DNA from: Sphagnum compactum
Lineage: Eukaryota > Bryophyta > Sphagnopsida > Sphagnales
Reading direction: 5' to 3'
DNA: 64,000 nt
NCBI GenBank assembly: GCA_965153455.1
Contig: OZ234495.1
Span: 2,790,001-2,854,000, forward strand
Shown: piece by piece, positions 46,692 to 58,800 of the stretch
Position numbering within the stretch: the stretch's first letter is position 1
How the letters are laid out: each line of letters opens with the position of its first letter
Position numbers and translations under genes: made by a program
The notes under the pieces: model-generated
Told to the model about the DNA's origin: nothing
What the model saw: only the letters and a program-made list of their open reading frames with translations
The model's database searches: none

Positions 46692-49600
46692 TCAAATCAA
46701 TTCATGACCATTTGCTGTCATAGCATGGACTTGGCATATATCTTGCCTGATTGGAGATGATGTTGTCCCAAGGATACTTTGCTCTTGTGCTATGCTCAGA
46801 TGGCTCTCATCTAGAAGACTTGTTTGCAGGTCACTCTGTGCCTCAGTGGGCTTAGCTCGCTGGTTTCCTGCTTTAGAAGTAGCTCCTCTGGTTGGTGGCA
46901 GGGTGCCAGCAGAACTCCCTAGAACATGACCTCGTCCTGGAAATTTCTGTTGCTACAACTGGTCATTAGTGATACATGTCAAGAAAAATCAGCAATCAGC
47001 ATGGGATCGTCTACATAATTAGGCACTACTATTTGAATAGAATGGTCCTCTCCTGGCCCTTTTGCCAGACTGTAAATCACATCATTAGAACACTTGGTAC
47101 ACAGCACAAGAACTGTTCCAGGTTCTGAGTCCAGATTTTTCTTTATCCCATATAGCTCACAAAACAGCTTGCAGACTACTATCCACAAAGACTTGACAAA
47201 ATACTGATTAGCCAGTACTGGGTCATCCATGATGACCCAGTACTCTTTACCTCCCTGAAACTCTGTATGCGTTTGGTCATGATTAACAGGTGGATGAAAC
47301 TGGTTTGAGAATGTGTAAATTTTTGTGGAGAAGCTTTCCAATGTAAAAAGTACTTCAAGACAACAGAATGTGTATGGCTTCACCCATCCACTTCAAAAAA
47401 ATGGGACAATGGAACACAGTCGGAAACATAAATCAAACAACTAATTTGTGACAGGTTCCACTTATTCATTGGTTAAAACCCGAACAATGAGTTAGATTTC
47501 CTAGAGCCTGACCTAGATATTTTATGTAAGTTGCCCTTCAAAATTTTTGCAATCCAAATATAAGGTTTGGAATTCCTGTGCAGCCCATTTCAGATTGCTC
47601 CACATTGGAGGGTAAAAATTACAAGGTGCCAGCAGATTATTCTAAATGAGGAGATTAAGTTGACACCAACCTCATCTACTTGTGGTTGCGACCTTGCTTG
47701 TGGCATCCAAGATCGCAATCTGTTCATTGCCCTGCCAATCGCTGGACCAGCACTGCTGCATATAGCAACCAAAGTGCAGACTCCCACCAATAAGTTACAG
47801 TAACACAACACCAAGGAATAAGAGCATAACCAAACTATCCATATGTACCTGATGTTTGATCAGTTCTCCCTGTACTTACATTTCCCTGTTAGGAAACCCC
47901 ATGTAAAACTGCTGAGGACATCAAGTTTGACTAGCAGAACTTTCAGGGAGGTGGACTTCAGCTAAAACTCCAACTCAACAAGGATGCTTCTGATTAGTAA
48001 TCGCATATCCCTGCCACTAAGATTGAAGATCTCCATATACTATGGACCAGTGTTGTAGTATCATAATATCAGTACTAATTATACTACCATTCCAGCACCA
48101 TACTGAGTCTATGATATGTTACAAACCATATGTAGTTCTTTTCCCAAATAGGTTCAATTCTTTCCCCCCACAAATAGGTCATTTCTAGGCAGCTCTCCCA
48201 AATAGGGCTTGTTTCTTTTGTTTTCTTCTCCTCTATGCATCTCAACTCATCTCTTTTCTTCACATGCTATCTATATTTCCAAATTCTCATATTCACATTT
48301 GATCTATATCCTCTTCTTATCATTGTGTTTCCTATGTGTCAAAGGCATGTCACTGGTAAACAAAGCATACAGGTCAACTCTGATCATATTGATGTCTCAA
48401 ATGTGCAGAACAGCTGATGAGGCACAAGAGGACCTCTAGCTGAACTACATGTGGAGGGTTGATGTTCATCATGATGCTGGGACAGAAGAAGAAGAAGAAG
48501 ATATGAGCAGGAAAAGTCTTTTGGGTCACTCAGCTTTGGAGGAAAATGCGAAAGAAAAAGGAGAAGAAACCTAGGTCAATAATGAAGGCATTCCAATGTT
48601 AACCACAGAATTTGATGTACAAACTTCAATTCATGAAATTTTCTTTCATTTTTCTCTTGTCTTGTCTTCACTTTACATATGGGTATTTTTCCTTTGGTGA
48701 ATACATTTTAAAGCTGTTACTTAGATATAAATTACATGTTACTACCATGTTGTAATACTAACATGCCTGATAACCACTGCTACGGAAAACAAGCAGCAGT
48801 TACCTGGGAGGTGAAAAGGAAGGTAGAGATAAAGAAGCATAGCCACCAGAACTGCCTCCAACAATGAACCCAGTTCTCCTCACAATTCGTGCCTGCATTG
48901 AATTTGCAAAATTCCTTGTCAGCCAAGAGAATTGCTTATATGGAAGTCAATAGTCAAAATTCCCAACATGGTTTGTCAACCTGAAGTATGTCAACTCATA
49001 GAATGGCTGATCACCAAAGATCTAAGGTTCAATGCAGTACATATCCAAGGGGACTCAACATTGTTTCACAACTACCCCATGAACAGAAATAAGCCCAAAA
49101 CAGTTCATCCATTCATTAAGATCTTTCACATGAAGTACAAATGCAATCTGGTGAAGTTGAGACTTTGAGGAAAAGATGCAATTCCCTTCCCTTCCATGAT
49201 CACTAGTACCTGACTAAGAAATGCATTACCCAGCAATCAGCTAGTGGCATTGGTTGCACAATGGTCTCACCATTTCCCTACAGAAAGTGAGCCGTGGAGA
49301 ACCATGTCCCACCAACCCTGGAAGACATCATAAAAACCCAAGAATCTGACGAGGATAATGTGAGAGGATGTACCAGGATATGTGATCCTTCAATAGCTGA
49401 GTAGTTCTCTGGACTGAGCAACAACCAATGGAAGAGACCATATGTATCTGCCACCAAAGGACCTCTGTAAGCATGATGAACCTCAGTTGGAGATGTATTG
49501 GGAATTTGGATGAGAAAAATGAACAGCTGTATTGACCCACCATCATCTAGATGCTGTTGTCTTTCAGACTACTCTTTTTCACCTCAAACTCTTGATTGGA

Positions 49601-51388
49601 TCTTTGAAATACGATCCCACTTAGAGTTGCAGTTCATACATAAGAAAAACTGAGTGACATCATGAAGAATCTCTACATTGGCTAGTAAAGCAAGGATCTA
49701 GTTACAACACCCTCTTTGCCATAATCTACAACTGTAGAAAGAAATGATCTTGGGTTTGATAGCACCCTTCTAAGATCTAATTTCTCAGGCACAAAAGATT
49801 TGTTTATGGTGGTATGGGAACAAAAATGTGGTTGCAAAAACATGGATATAGGAACTGACAAGCAAAGCCTGATAAAATTCCACTAAGGTGTCCAAGCAAA
49901 GACACCCTTGGCATCAGCAGCTGAAATAATACAAGGAGCACCCACGGATACCTGCGCACCGCATTCCAGCCTATCATAGGTCAATCTCCAGAGCCCCAAA
50001 GAACAAGGCTGCTGACCGATTATAAAAGTGACAGAAAGTATGCACCTGATGACCTTAAATAATGATCCAAGCATAGACCCAAACAAGCACAATGATTTTG
50101 TTCAGCCTTATGCAAAGATTGCCTTCAACTCCAGTGAGCAAAAGAGGTAAGTACCACTTCGCGTTAACTGTGAAGAATCCAAAAATGCTGCACAAGGCAC
50201 ACAATGATCTCCCACTTAGGCAAGTGTGTCCAAGGTCTATCCTGTAGCATGACAAGTCCTTAATCTGGAAACTCTGGAACAGTGAGCTATTAGTAAAAAA
50301 ATGCATGGTGTCAAATGATGTACCTGCGAGTTTGAGTAGTACTTAGGCTCGTCTCTATGACGATCATTGCAAAAATTACACCTGAGAACCCAATGCTACA
50401 CTCCATCAAAAGATCAGGGTACCAATGTATGGGATTGTAAGCTGCTATGTATGCAATAGCCACCTGGATGAGGGCGTTGCTAGTCATCAAAAGAAAGAGG
50501 ACATGTAAGTAGCGAACTGAGCCAAGGAGGCGCTCCAGGCCACTCCCAATTGGAACCAGAGCTAGCATGTTGAACACCAAATGCAAGATTGATCCATGGA
50601 ACACCACTGACGAATATGGCCTGTAAACTGCAAAACTTCCTCTGAATTATTTGGTGCAACAAATAGCTTGTATCTTGGGTGCAACTTCAAATCAGAAATG
50701 AACAGCTGCTGATTTGGTATTCACTATTTTCAAAGAAGAACAACATAGTTACAGTCACAAAACCAGCGATATGCATACCTTGAAAGTGCTCAACCAGTTT
50801 GTATGGTAAGAGGCAGACTTGGTCAAATGAATCATATCCAAACACAAGGCTGACAGCATATACAGCAGAGCACAAAAAGACAATCGATGCAGTGACACTG
50901 GGAACAGCAGCCCACCACTGGCTGGCTTGGGTGCTCAAACTTGCCTGCCATCCATGTCCACCAATGAGATTCCCATTTCATATGTGTGAAACCTAATTCA
51001 CAGCTCTCTGTACTCTGATGACAATCTCATTTGCTTGACATGATTACCAAGCACAAAGAACCCTAGTCTATAGGCAGTCACACAAGCCTCTGTACACTCT
51101 AACAATCTCACTGCTTGACATTGTTACTGTATAGAGGCTTTACTGCAAGAAAGATTGCCAGATTTTCGTCACCAATAAAATTGGCAGAAAGATCCAAACC
51201 CTAATTCTTGAATCCACTACAAAATAGGGAGAAAAATCGTGGCCAAAAAAAGAAAATAACAACAACAAACCGGGGCGCAAGCACAGAAGAGACTCAAAAA
51301 TTGCCTTTTTTTTCTTTCTTTCCCCTATGTATCAACAAGATCAATGTATGGAAATGGTGATCAGTACCTCAGTGACCACGTTCCTCAT
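46692..51388 (-). CDS. RBL15: Rhomboid-like protein, RBL15-like
   Basis: Ten exons on the minus strand: 51388-51368, 50944-50779, 50627-50324, 50187-50155, 49951-49860, 49447-49374, 48892-48804, 47755-47680, 47299-47251, and 46936 to a stop at 46692. All phases agree and give 382 residues. It starts MRNVVTE and has membrane helices at 'TASIVFLCSAVYAVSLVFGY', 'VVFHGSILHLVFNMLALVPI', the 'LHVLFLLMTSNALIQVA' region, 'GFSGVIFAMIVIE' and 'WVLLVLFQLLM', then 'LLGHLSGILSGF'. Rhomboids are intramembrane serine proteases; GFSG holds the candidate serine and GHLSG the candidate histidine. The order and tail ('RRTGFIVGG', 'LRSWMPQ', 'GRGHVLGSS') match Arabidopsis RBL15, which ends in a UBA domain. No UBA is visible here: the last exon runs to a stop, or splices through a possible GC donor at 46747 to an exon I could not find. 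Confidence 0.88.
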
Positions 51389-51611
51389 CTCCTCTTCGCT
51401 TGCTCCCTGTTCCGCCAGCTTTCTACCTTCCTGTTCTTCGCCGATTGCCAACGGCGTAGTGTTTTCGTGGATCCTAAAGACATACAAAGAAGCCCAGAAG
51501 AAGAGAGTGCAGAAAACTACAACAACAGCTGCAGAAAAAAAAAAAAAAAACACAAAATTGTTGAGAGGAAATTTGGTGCAAAAGCGGTGAAAAGTGGTGT
51601 GCAGAGAGAGA

Positions 51612-51625
51612 GTGCGTCGACGCAC
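51612..51625. other. Perfect 14-bp palindrome near rhomboid promoter
   Basis: GTGCGTCGACGCAC, in a CpG-rich patch about 225 bp upstream of the rhomboid start codon and overlapping a second near-palindrome (ACGTCGAGCGAGATCACGT). It could be a dimeric transcription-factor site. No family is assigned. Confidence 0.4.
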
Positions 51626-51677
51626 GTCGAGCGAGATCACGTCGCTCTTCGTATCATGGCAACGTGCCGGGCAGGCC

Positions 51678-51822
51678 ATTGTGCCCGGTTAGGTGCTGCC
51701 CATGAGGAATTTCGGGTACCGGGCTCGCATAAATTTCCAAACGGGTAACCAAACGGGCATGATGGCCTCTACCGGACTCGCCAATATTTTTGAAAAGGGC
51801 AGAGAAACGGGCACAATGATTT
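51678..51822. mobile_element. Decayed foldback element related to 33545-33812
   Basis: The left side reads ATTGTGCCCGgttaggtgctGCCCAT and then GGTACCGGGCTCGC. The right side read in reverse has ATTGTGCCCGtttctctGCCC and GGCGAGTCCGGTAGAGGCC, so the ends are inverted. The order ATTGTGCCC, GCCCAT, GGCTCGC, AAATTTCC also matches the left arm of the element at 33545-33812. It lies upstream of the rhomboid-like gene. It is more diverged than the 33.5-kb copy. Confidence 0.5.
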
Positions 51823-52166
51823 TTTTCTAAGGAATTGTTTTTATTGTAGCCCAAAAGACGATCAACGATAGGAAGATGAAGAAAAAATGGCAAATCTTCC
51901 GTACGAAGATTTAGCCAAATTTGGCAATAAACCAGATATAGAGCACAAATCTTTAATCAACCTTGTATATTTATGGCTACATCACTGAAAAGTAAATATA
52001 GAAAATCTGGCGATTCTTAATAAATGTTTTCCTCACTTCTGGCGACTGAAACCCTCGAAAAAAATCACTTCATTTTCGAATTTCGAATTTTGAATTTCTC
52101 TTTTTGGCGAAATTTCGCCATAAAAAGAATAGGCTTTCAACTTCCATAACGTAATGGTTTTCATGA

Positions 52167-52262
52167 TTTTGCACACTGGGCATGTGGATTTTGCACAACG
52201 GGCATGTGGATTTTGCACAACGGGCATCTTGATTTTGTACAACGGGCATGTGGATTTTGCGC
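52167..52262. repeat. 22-bp tandem repeat, about 4.4 copies
   Basis: Units TTTTGCACAACGGGCATGTGGA start at 52167, 52189, 52211 and 52233, plus a partial one at 52255, with a few substitutions. GGGCAT is also the shared core of the foldback elements. The array is followed by GGTTAGGTCAGGTAGACCC, which recurs next to the foldback element at 33.5 kb. Confidence 0.92.
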
Positions 52263-52400
52263 AGCGGTTAGGTCAGGTAGACCCAAGAAGAAGACCTTGT
52301 TCAGTGTGTTTGCAAGAAGGTTTGATGAGTCTCTCTGATTTTCCCATGGTGTAGAGATGGCAGGAAAGCGGATTACCAGCTATAAAAGGAAGAAGATCTC

Positions 52401-52535
52401 ATGTTAGATATCAAGACATTATTGAAGGGGTATGTGAAACCAGGACCCCCCTGTGGACGCACACTACTGCAGTTTTCACTGAAGGATCCCAAGTTTTTTT
52501 CTTGCAAGTTTGCGCTACCTGAATGCTTCTTCTGA
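52401..52535 (+). CDS. Possible first exon or short frame of an unknown gene
   Basis: A 44-codon frame starting MLDIKTLLKGYVKPGPPCGR with ordinary, non-repetitive composition. TATAAAAGG lies at 52381-52389, only 12 bp before the ATG, so if that is the TATA box transcription would start beyond this ATG. A following frame (52799-52966) contains KENCALYYLSPTCYKFIYG. These may be 5' exons of the gene at 53082-54356, but no splice model was convincing. Confidence 0.25.
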   Translation: MLDIKTLLKGYVKPGPPCGRTLLQFSLKDPKFFSCKFALPECFF

Positions 52536-53081
52536 TGGACTGATTGGCTTGATAATTGGAAATCTCTTCTGGACAGTCAGTCATATTGTGAGTGAGTATA
52601 CCTACTCATGCTCTTCATGATTTGTCACTAGCTTTTTTATTGTGGGTTTTAAGAAAAGGATTGAAGCAAATTTGGCACTGCAATTGCACTTTAGGGTTTT
52701 AAGAAGGGTTTTATGAAGCACATTTGGTGCACTGCAGTTCCTTTTTAGGGTTTTTTCCAGGTGCATGATAACTTCTTTCTGCTAGGTTGATGATGGCACT
52801 GGGTCTATGGGGATCGGATTGCAAAGCATCTGCAATTGATAAGGAGAATTGTGCTCTGTATTATCTGTCACCGACTTGTTACAAATTTATCTATGGCACA
52901 GATCCTGCAAGCCTATGTTTTCTCAGATGCTTGGAGGATCAGATACTGGCTATATGATGTGATTTTAATCAGACTTCTGAGACCCGGGATGGTTGGTGCA
53001 GTTGAAAGAGCTATGAAGCTTGGGGGCATGTTTGGAGTTTCTTAACTAGCTGGTGAGGGTTAACACATATGGTGGAGCACA

Positions 53082-54356
53082 ATGCCTGTCTCTGCTACTA
53101 CCCTTGCCTTAGAGAAGCACTGCTATGTGTCAGATTCTCAGGAGGAGGTCCTCAATCTCTGTGAGGGATGGGAGCATAGAGCAAGCAAGCGATGCACACT
53201 GGATGAGACACCAAGCCAGCCCTTCCTGAACTTTTCTCATGTAGTGCCCACTGGGCTGCCAGGAGCCCTACTCAAGTCAGACTCTGAGGATTCTGATGAC
53301 ACCGAATGTAATATCGGGTTCACCCAAGATCCAGTGGAATGGGCATCACCTCCAAGCCCACTAGCATTGGAGGAAGTACAAGATGGAGATGACAGGGTGA
53401 ACAGTGATGACAGCTATGTTGCAGCATTTGAAAGTGATCGCTCTCAGTCTCCTACACACTCATGTCAGACAAGCCACCAGAGAGTCCTCCATATGCAGGC
53501 ATCTGCAAACTTCTCGAGCAGACAGCCCCTCACTCAGCTTCCTATGGAAACACATACACAAACACAGACATGGTCTGGTGGTACACCTCCACTTGAACCT
53601 CTCGTTCCAATTGCTGAAATATCTGTGCAACTCCCTCCAGCAACAACTGCTCAAGCTATACAGTCCCCACCTGTTCTGGTCAGTGAAGAATTGCCAGCAG
53701 TTGTTCTTACCAAAGATCTTGCTGCTGTTACAAGAGTGGAGATTAGTGAAGGGACCATACTGGCACCTGTGAGTCAAGTACCACATGATGAAAGAGGAGT
53801 TATACAGCCTACCCTCAGACATGAGGTAGTTGGAATGATCAAGGAAATCAATCTGCAAATTGAATTTGAGCATTCGAGGTGGTTGACTCAGGAGCCAGCA
53901 AGTGGAGTAGACAAGCAAAGTGAACAACATGAGGAATCATGTCCCCATAACCAATTGGTAGGGGCTGAGACAGTTATGATAGAGAACCTCAGAAATGGGA
54001 CAGATGTAGCAGCGAGTACAGGCGTTGCAGAGTATGAGCTTGCAGACACTAGTGTGAGAGGAGATCAGAGCTGTCGGATAAACTGCTTAGGAGAAGAAAT
54101 TGACATGGAAGAGGCTGGGCCTAGCTTCAAGCGGAAGCCAAGTGCTCTAGACATAAGCGGGCAAGGAAAGGCCCAGAGAATAATAGAAGCCTCACATACG
54201 CCAGTCCAAAGATTTCCCAAAACAGTAATGGATGTTGTGAGAATGCATTCAAGCCCAGTTACTGATGCTGTGGGGGAAGAAACTTGTGGTATTTTGAGCG
54301 TGGCCATGAGGGCAGGAATCTCATTCCCTCCAGTTCTCCACAAGAAGCTATTGTAG
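53082..54356 (+). CDS. Hypothetical acidic, Ser/Pro-rich protein
   Basis: A 424-codon uninterrupted frame, the longest in the window apart from spliced genes, starting MPVSATTLALEKHCYVSDSQ and ending GISFPPVLHKKLL. I do not recognise a domain. It is acidic and low in predicted order, with patches such as SDSEDSDDTE (about residue 66), a Gln/Pro/Thr-rich middle, and a conserved-looking end with FKRKPSALDI and VMDVVRMHSSP followed by ETCGILSVAMRAGISFPP. The basic KRK and acidic stretches suggest a nuclear protein, but that is inference. An in-frame stop lies just upstream (53061), so ATG 53082 or an acceptor between the two starts the frame. It could be the last large exon of a longer gene beginning near 52.4 kb. 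Confidence 0.55.
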   Translation: MPVSATTLALEKHCYVSDSQEEVLNLCEGWEHRASKRCTLDETPSQPFLNFSHVVPTGLPGALLKSDSEDSDDTECNIGFTQDPVEWASPPSPLALEEVQDGDDRVNSDDSYVAAFESDRSQSPTHSCQTSHQRVLHMQASANFSSRQPLTQLPMETHTQTQTWSGGTPPLEPLVPIAEISVQLPPATTAQAIQSPPVLVSEELPAVVLTKDLAAVTRVEISEGTILAPVSQVPHDERGVIQPTLRHEVVGMIKEINLQIEFEHSRWLTQEPASGVDKQSEQHEESCPHNQLVGAETVMIENLRNGTDVAASTGVAEYELADTSVRGDQSCRINCLGEEIDMEEAGPSFKRKPSALDISGQGKAQRIIEASHTPVQRFPKTVMDVVRMHSSPVTDAVGEETCGILSVAMRAGISFPPVLHKKLL

Positions 54357-55154
54357 TTTCTTACCCAATACTCAATCCTCTGCAAAAAGTTCCTCCCTTC
54401 CTTCCTTCCTCAGATTTTCTTGTAGAAGAAGGCTTTGGGTGACTCAGAAATCCCTGAGGATTTTTTCAGCTCCTCCTACAGGGTGTCCTGTGGTTATTCA
54501 CTGAAGCAAGAGATGAGACGAAGATTGCAACTGGGAGTTGAAATGGAGGAGCCCAAACTTGTGAATGGTGGAATGCATGGATGTCACTTCCTACATTCTT
54601 GCTGCCAGTGGTTGCTCGAACATCTGCAAAGCTGCAGTTATCCTGCCATCATGAAGAACATGGAAGGCCAGAAACTGTCATGTACTTTGTTTCCTCTTGG
54701 GCCAATGGTTTAACAACATGAGTGAATGGGTATTTGATCCTTATCAAACTCTCCTCATGCTCTCATCCAAGTAAGTCACAAAGACACAGGTGTGCTGCCT
54801 TATCAAATCTTGTGTATCTCAATGAATGTGTGTTGCTGGTAACAAGGCCAGTATCATGGCACCTGATGGATGAACTTCCCCAGCTGAGAGAACAAGAAGC
54901 TCATGATTCTGCTTCTAAAGTTCTATCATGATCATTGTGAATAGTTTCCTACACTTCTTTGGAGTGTACTTTTTTGTAATGTCAGAATTTGATGGGTTTA
55001 TCTTCAATGCAGGCACTAACCCCAATCATATCTGAACCTGCACTCACTCGTTAGGGCTAGGTAACGAGTGAGAGGGCACTGGTTACTGGGAATAGTTGAG
55101 GTGTGGAAGTGGCGAGACTATTTGTGGCAGCCAGCGCGCTCTCATTGGTTACTG
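54357..55154. other. 3' flank of hypothetical gene
   Basis: Probable 3' UTR. Small frames (54435-54713, 54722-54931) have no motif. A CTTCC run occurs near 54395-54410. Confidence 0.4.
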
Positions 55155-55384
55155 GACATAACCATCCCTTCTGAGAATTGAGATGCCTCCTTTTCATCCA
55201 TGCAGAGGGAGGTTCTGAAGTGTTTCATCCAATCTATGAAGAATCACCATATTATTAGGCCAATGAGAGCCCAGGGTGCTAACTAGTAGGTCACTAATGA
55301 CACGAGGTTGAAGGTCATGGGTTGAAACTTGCAACCCGACAGCCAATTAGAGTGTCAACATTTGCACAAGGGATGGTTATGAAC
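55155..55384. mobile_element. MITE with GACATAACCATCC termini, copy 1
   Basis: Begins GACATAACCATCCCTT and ends AAGGGATGGTTATGAAC, giving terminal inverted repeats of about 15 bp. The interior shares ordered blocks with 63787-63996: TTCATCCATGCA, ATTAGGCCAAT, GGTTGAAGGT..TGG.TTG, and AGCCAATTAGA. About 230 bp, non-coding. No clear target-site duplication was seen. Confidence 0.75.
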
Positions 55385-55829
55385 ACTACAGTCCCTTTCT
55401 CCCACTGCAAAGCAAAGAAATTATTAGGAGATTAGTGGATTGTGGGCCTGCATTTGGAGTTCTGAAATCGATTTTAACATGATAAACATGGAGCTGAAAC
55501 AAGGAATAAATTTTACCATTGATCAATTTATTCATCAATCAATTGCAAGCTATGGGGCTCCTTCCAAAGACTGGTACATGCCATACTATGGTACACCCAT
55601 TCTTGGCCCAGCTTTCTTTTATCAAAGTTCTGGTCATTTTTGTAGGAATGGACCCATATGTTTGACCCATATGATTGGTCCATTGCAGCAATTTGTTAAA
55701 ACAACTTGGAACTTAAAGATATAGCTTGATATGTAAACTTGCTTTTCCCATCCTAACTTAACTTTCCTTTAGCCCCCCACAATTTATCAAAGCTTGACAA
55801 TATAGTAGCTTCTCTATTTTGCACCTTGC

Positions 55830-58800
55830 CAATACTATATAACATCTCCTTTTTAGCCAATCTCCCATATAGTCTCCACACAAGAGATTCAACTTGGAGC
55901 TAAGACCATCTCTTCTCGTTAAACACCAAATCATTCCTCTCTCGATCCATATAGACTACAATGCAGCTTCACACAAGAGATTCAACTTAGTGCTAAGACC
56001 ATCTCCTCTTGTTAAACACCAAATCATTCCTCTCAATCCATATAGACTATAAGACAATACCTTTCAGCAAGTGCCACACAAGGCTAAATCGTTTAAATCT
56101 ATCACCAAACAAACACTAGTTCACAAAGAGGTTCTTCCATGGCTCATTCCTACTTGGTCTGGCATGTAGTCTATTAATTATATTAATAGCAAGTGCCAAG
56201 TTCTTTGCACCAATGTGTCACTCCCAAATATGGTGAAGCTTAAATTCGGCCACCACATTACCACAAAAGGGGCAAAAAATCTCCAATTGTTGCCTACTCT
56301 TTGCTTTCCAAGTATTCACAACCACCATTTTATGCCACAAAGACCATATAAAATTGGCTTCTTTCTTTGATTTGTTCCTCAACCAAACTTTAGCCCACAC
56401 CAATCTAAACATGATGTGATGGAGACTCCTCCGTTTATCATGGGCTGATTTAGATAACCTTTATTTATTCCTAAGCATTTTCCTCCCTTGGCTAGGGGTG
56501 TATGAAAAAAGTTTTGACTTAAACCCCCATACCCATGCTAATAGGTCAAAATCTAGTTTCTCCAATCTACCATAGAAAAGTTGCGATGAAATTTTATTTT
56601 AGCACTTAAAGATTTCCTAAACTCTAACTTTACATAGCTAACCTTGAAAATGAAATGAACTTCCAAACCCACATTAGTCCAAGGTTGTAGAGGTTTCTAA
56701 TGGAGCCCTAGATAGAATTTTGAAATCTCATTGGGAATATTGATGGTCACAAGTCTAGGGGAGATGGTAGGCCTAAATAAATGGGAAGCTTATAGCACCA
56801 TTTCTAGTTCATAGTTATTTTGATGTTTATAAAGACCAACCCAATCCCTCACTTTTGCTTCCATGGCATTGAAATCTACTTTTGTGATCAACCCCTTGTG
56901 ACATGGATTGAAGGTGATGAAATCATAGCCAAATGAAACAATGCCATCAATTGCTGAAAATTGGAACACGACAAGGCTTTTGGTAGTTAATGGTGATGGG
57001 GAAGGTAGTGGTGGATGGAATGTGGAATGTGGCATTTTTATTGTTGCTTAATATTCCAATGGTGCTTGGTGTTATTTTGTGTCAGTTAGTTTTTGATGTG
57101 GGCAGTTTATAATGCGTGGTGTGAACTATTATTGCACTATTTGCTTGGAGTATTTGAATTATGGAACAAGGAGTTTCACTGTATGTGAAAAACACTCAGA
57201 GATGGGGGGGGGAGGAGGTAGAGTTAAGTTTTTCCATTGTTCTTTGGTTTATTTTTTCTAAAGATTAATGATCTTGTTGGAATGATGGAGTTTATGTGTG
57301 ACGTTTAGTGGGACCATAATGACAACATGGGAAGAATGCCCTACTATTGTTTGTTTGTTGACTTTGAATTTGTGTTTTTTTTCGTTATAATACCTTTAGA
57401 TTCAAAGGGAAAAATGTAAATGTAGTAATAGTATTTAGGGGTGATGCTAAGGGAAATGATGAACCACCTTAAGGATTTTGAAAGCAATTTAGGTGGCAAT
57501 TAGTTGCTTTAAAGTCTTGTTGTTTTGGGAAAGAGTGTTCACCACGGTGAGAACTTCAAAGGGAATGTGACTCTTGAGAACAATCTAGTGGGCAATGTAG
57601 AATGTGTTGATGATCTAACCAAAACCTTATCTTTTCTTTGTCCAACTCCTTGTGTTGGTGTGTGGGATGTGTTTCAATGTATCTTTGTAGGAAACAAATG
57701 TGTTAGGGATTGGGAAAAGGTCTTGCAATTACTAAACTACCACATATGAGTAGTGGGTTCATAAAAAAGGAAGTCACAGCATGCTAATCCCTTACAACCC
57801 ATAGTTTAAAATTGATAGGATAGTTTGCAGGTGCTTAATTGTTATCAATTGATATTTCTATTGCATTTTTGTTATTCTACATATTTGTATGTTTAAGTGA
57901 GGATTATACAAATAATATTTGTTTGGTTTTCCTTTTCTTTTTCATTACATCCCCATTTAATTGTTGCACTCGCCTTGCACATAAATGACTCTCATTTGAC
58001 GTCAAACCAAACTCATTGTCAACCTCAAATGTTGTCATTGTTTTCCTTGTTTATTTGTGAATGATGGATCCCACTTTTTTCAAACCATTTTTGTACAACT
58101 CGGTTACTTATTTATACCAAATCCAAGTCCCCCCCTTCTCAAAATTTGTAGACCGCCGTACTCCCTATCCAAAATGTTGACTATACTAAGGAGGGAAACT
58201 TTTTTAGTTTTCAACTTAGAGATTTCCATGTTTTGGCAATTTTATTCAAACACACGAGCACTAAACAATGTTTATAACAAAAGCTCAATTTAAATTTAGA
58301 CCCCACTTCTTGTTTTTATTGGTCTGATTGCATCTAAGTGATGTGTTAGCAAAATTTGCAAATTAGATGAGCTCAACTATAATGTATATATATTCCTTAT
58401 CCAAACTTTTTTTGGATCCACAAACCTTAACCTTTCATCCTTTTTCTTCCATTAGTCTTTCTAATTCACCTTACACATGGCCATTTGATCCTTGCAAACC
58501 CACATATTATTTTTTAATAATGAACAAATTCAATGTAACACTTTCCTTGAGTTAGCCCAAACATATATAAAAATCCATGAGGTTGCCATCAACACCTTAT
58601 TCACAATCAATGTTTTGCTTGTTAGGGACAGATAAAGAGACCCAATATGCTAGCTTCATTTTCATTTTATCCAATAAAAACTTGTCGATGTCTTCCATCC
58701 ACTTGAAGATTGATGCCAAATGGAAAACCTAGGAATTTGGATCATAAACAAATTTTTATCCTTAGCCAACTTCCATTGGAAATTATGTAACCAATCAAAC

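Noticed and set aside
46410-46760. 116-codon plus-strand frame
   Set aside because: No motif or splice context. It overlaps the last exon of the rhomboid-like gene on the opposite strand.
53460-53930. 156-codon minus-strand frame
   Set aside because: Antisense shadow of the 53082-54356 frame with Cys/Trp/Leu-rich composition and no domain.
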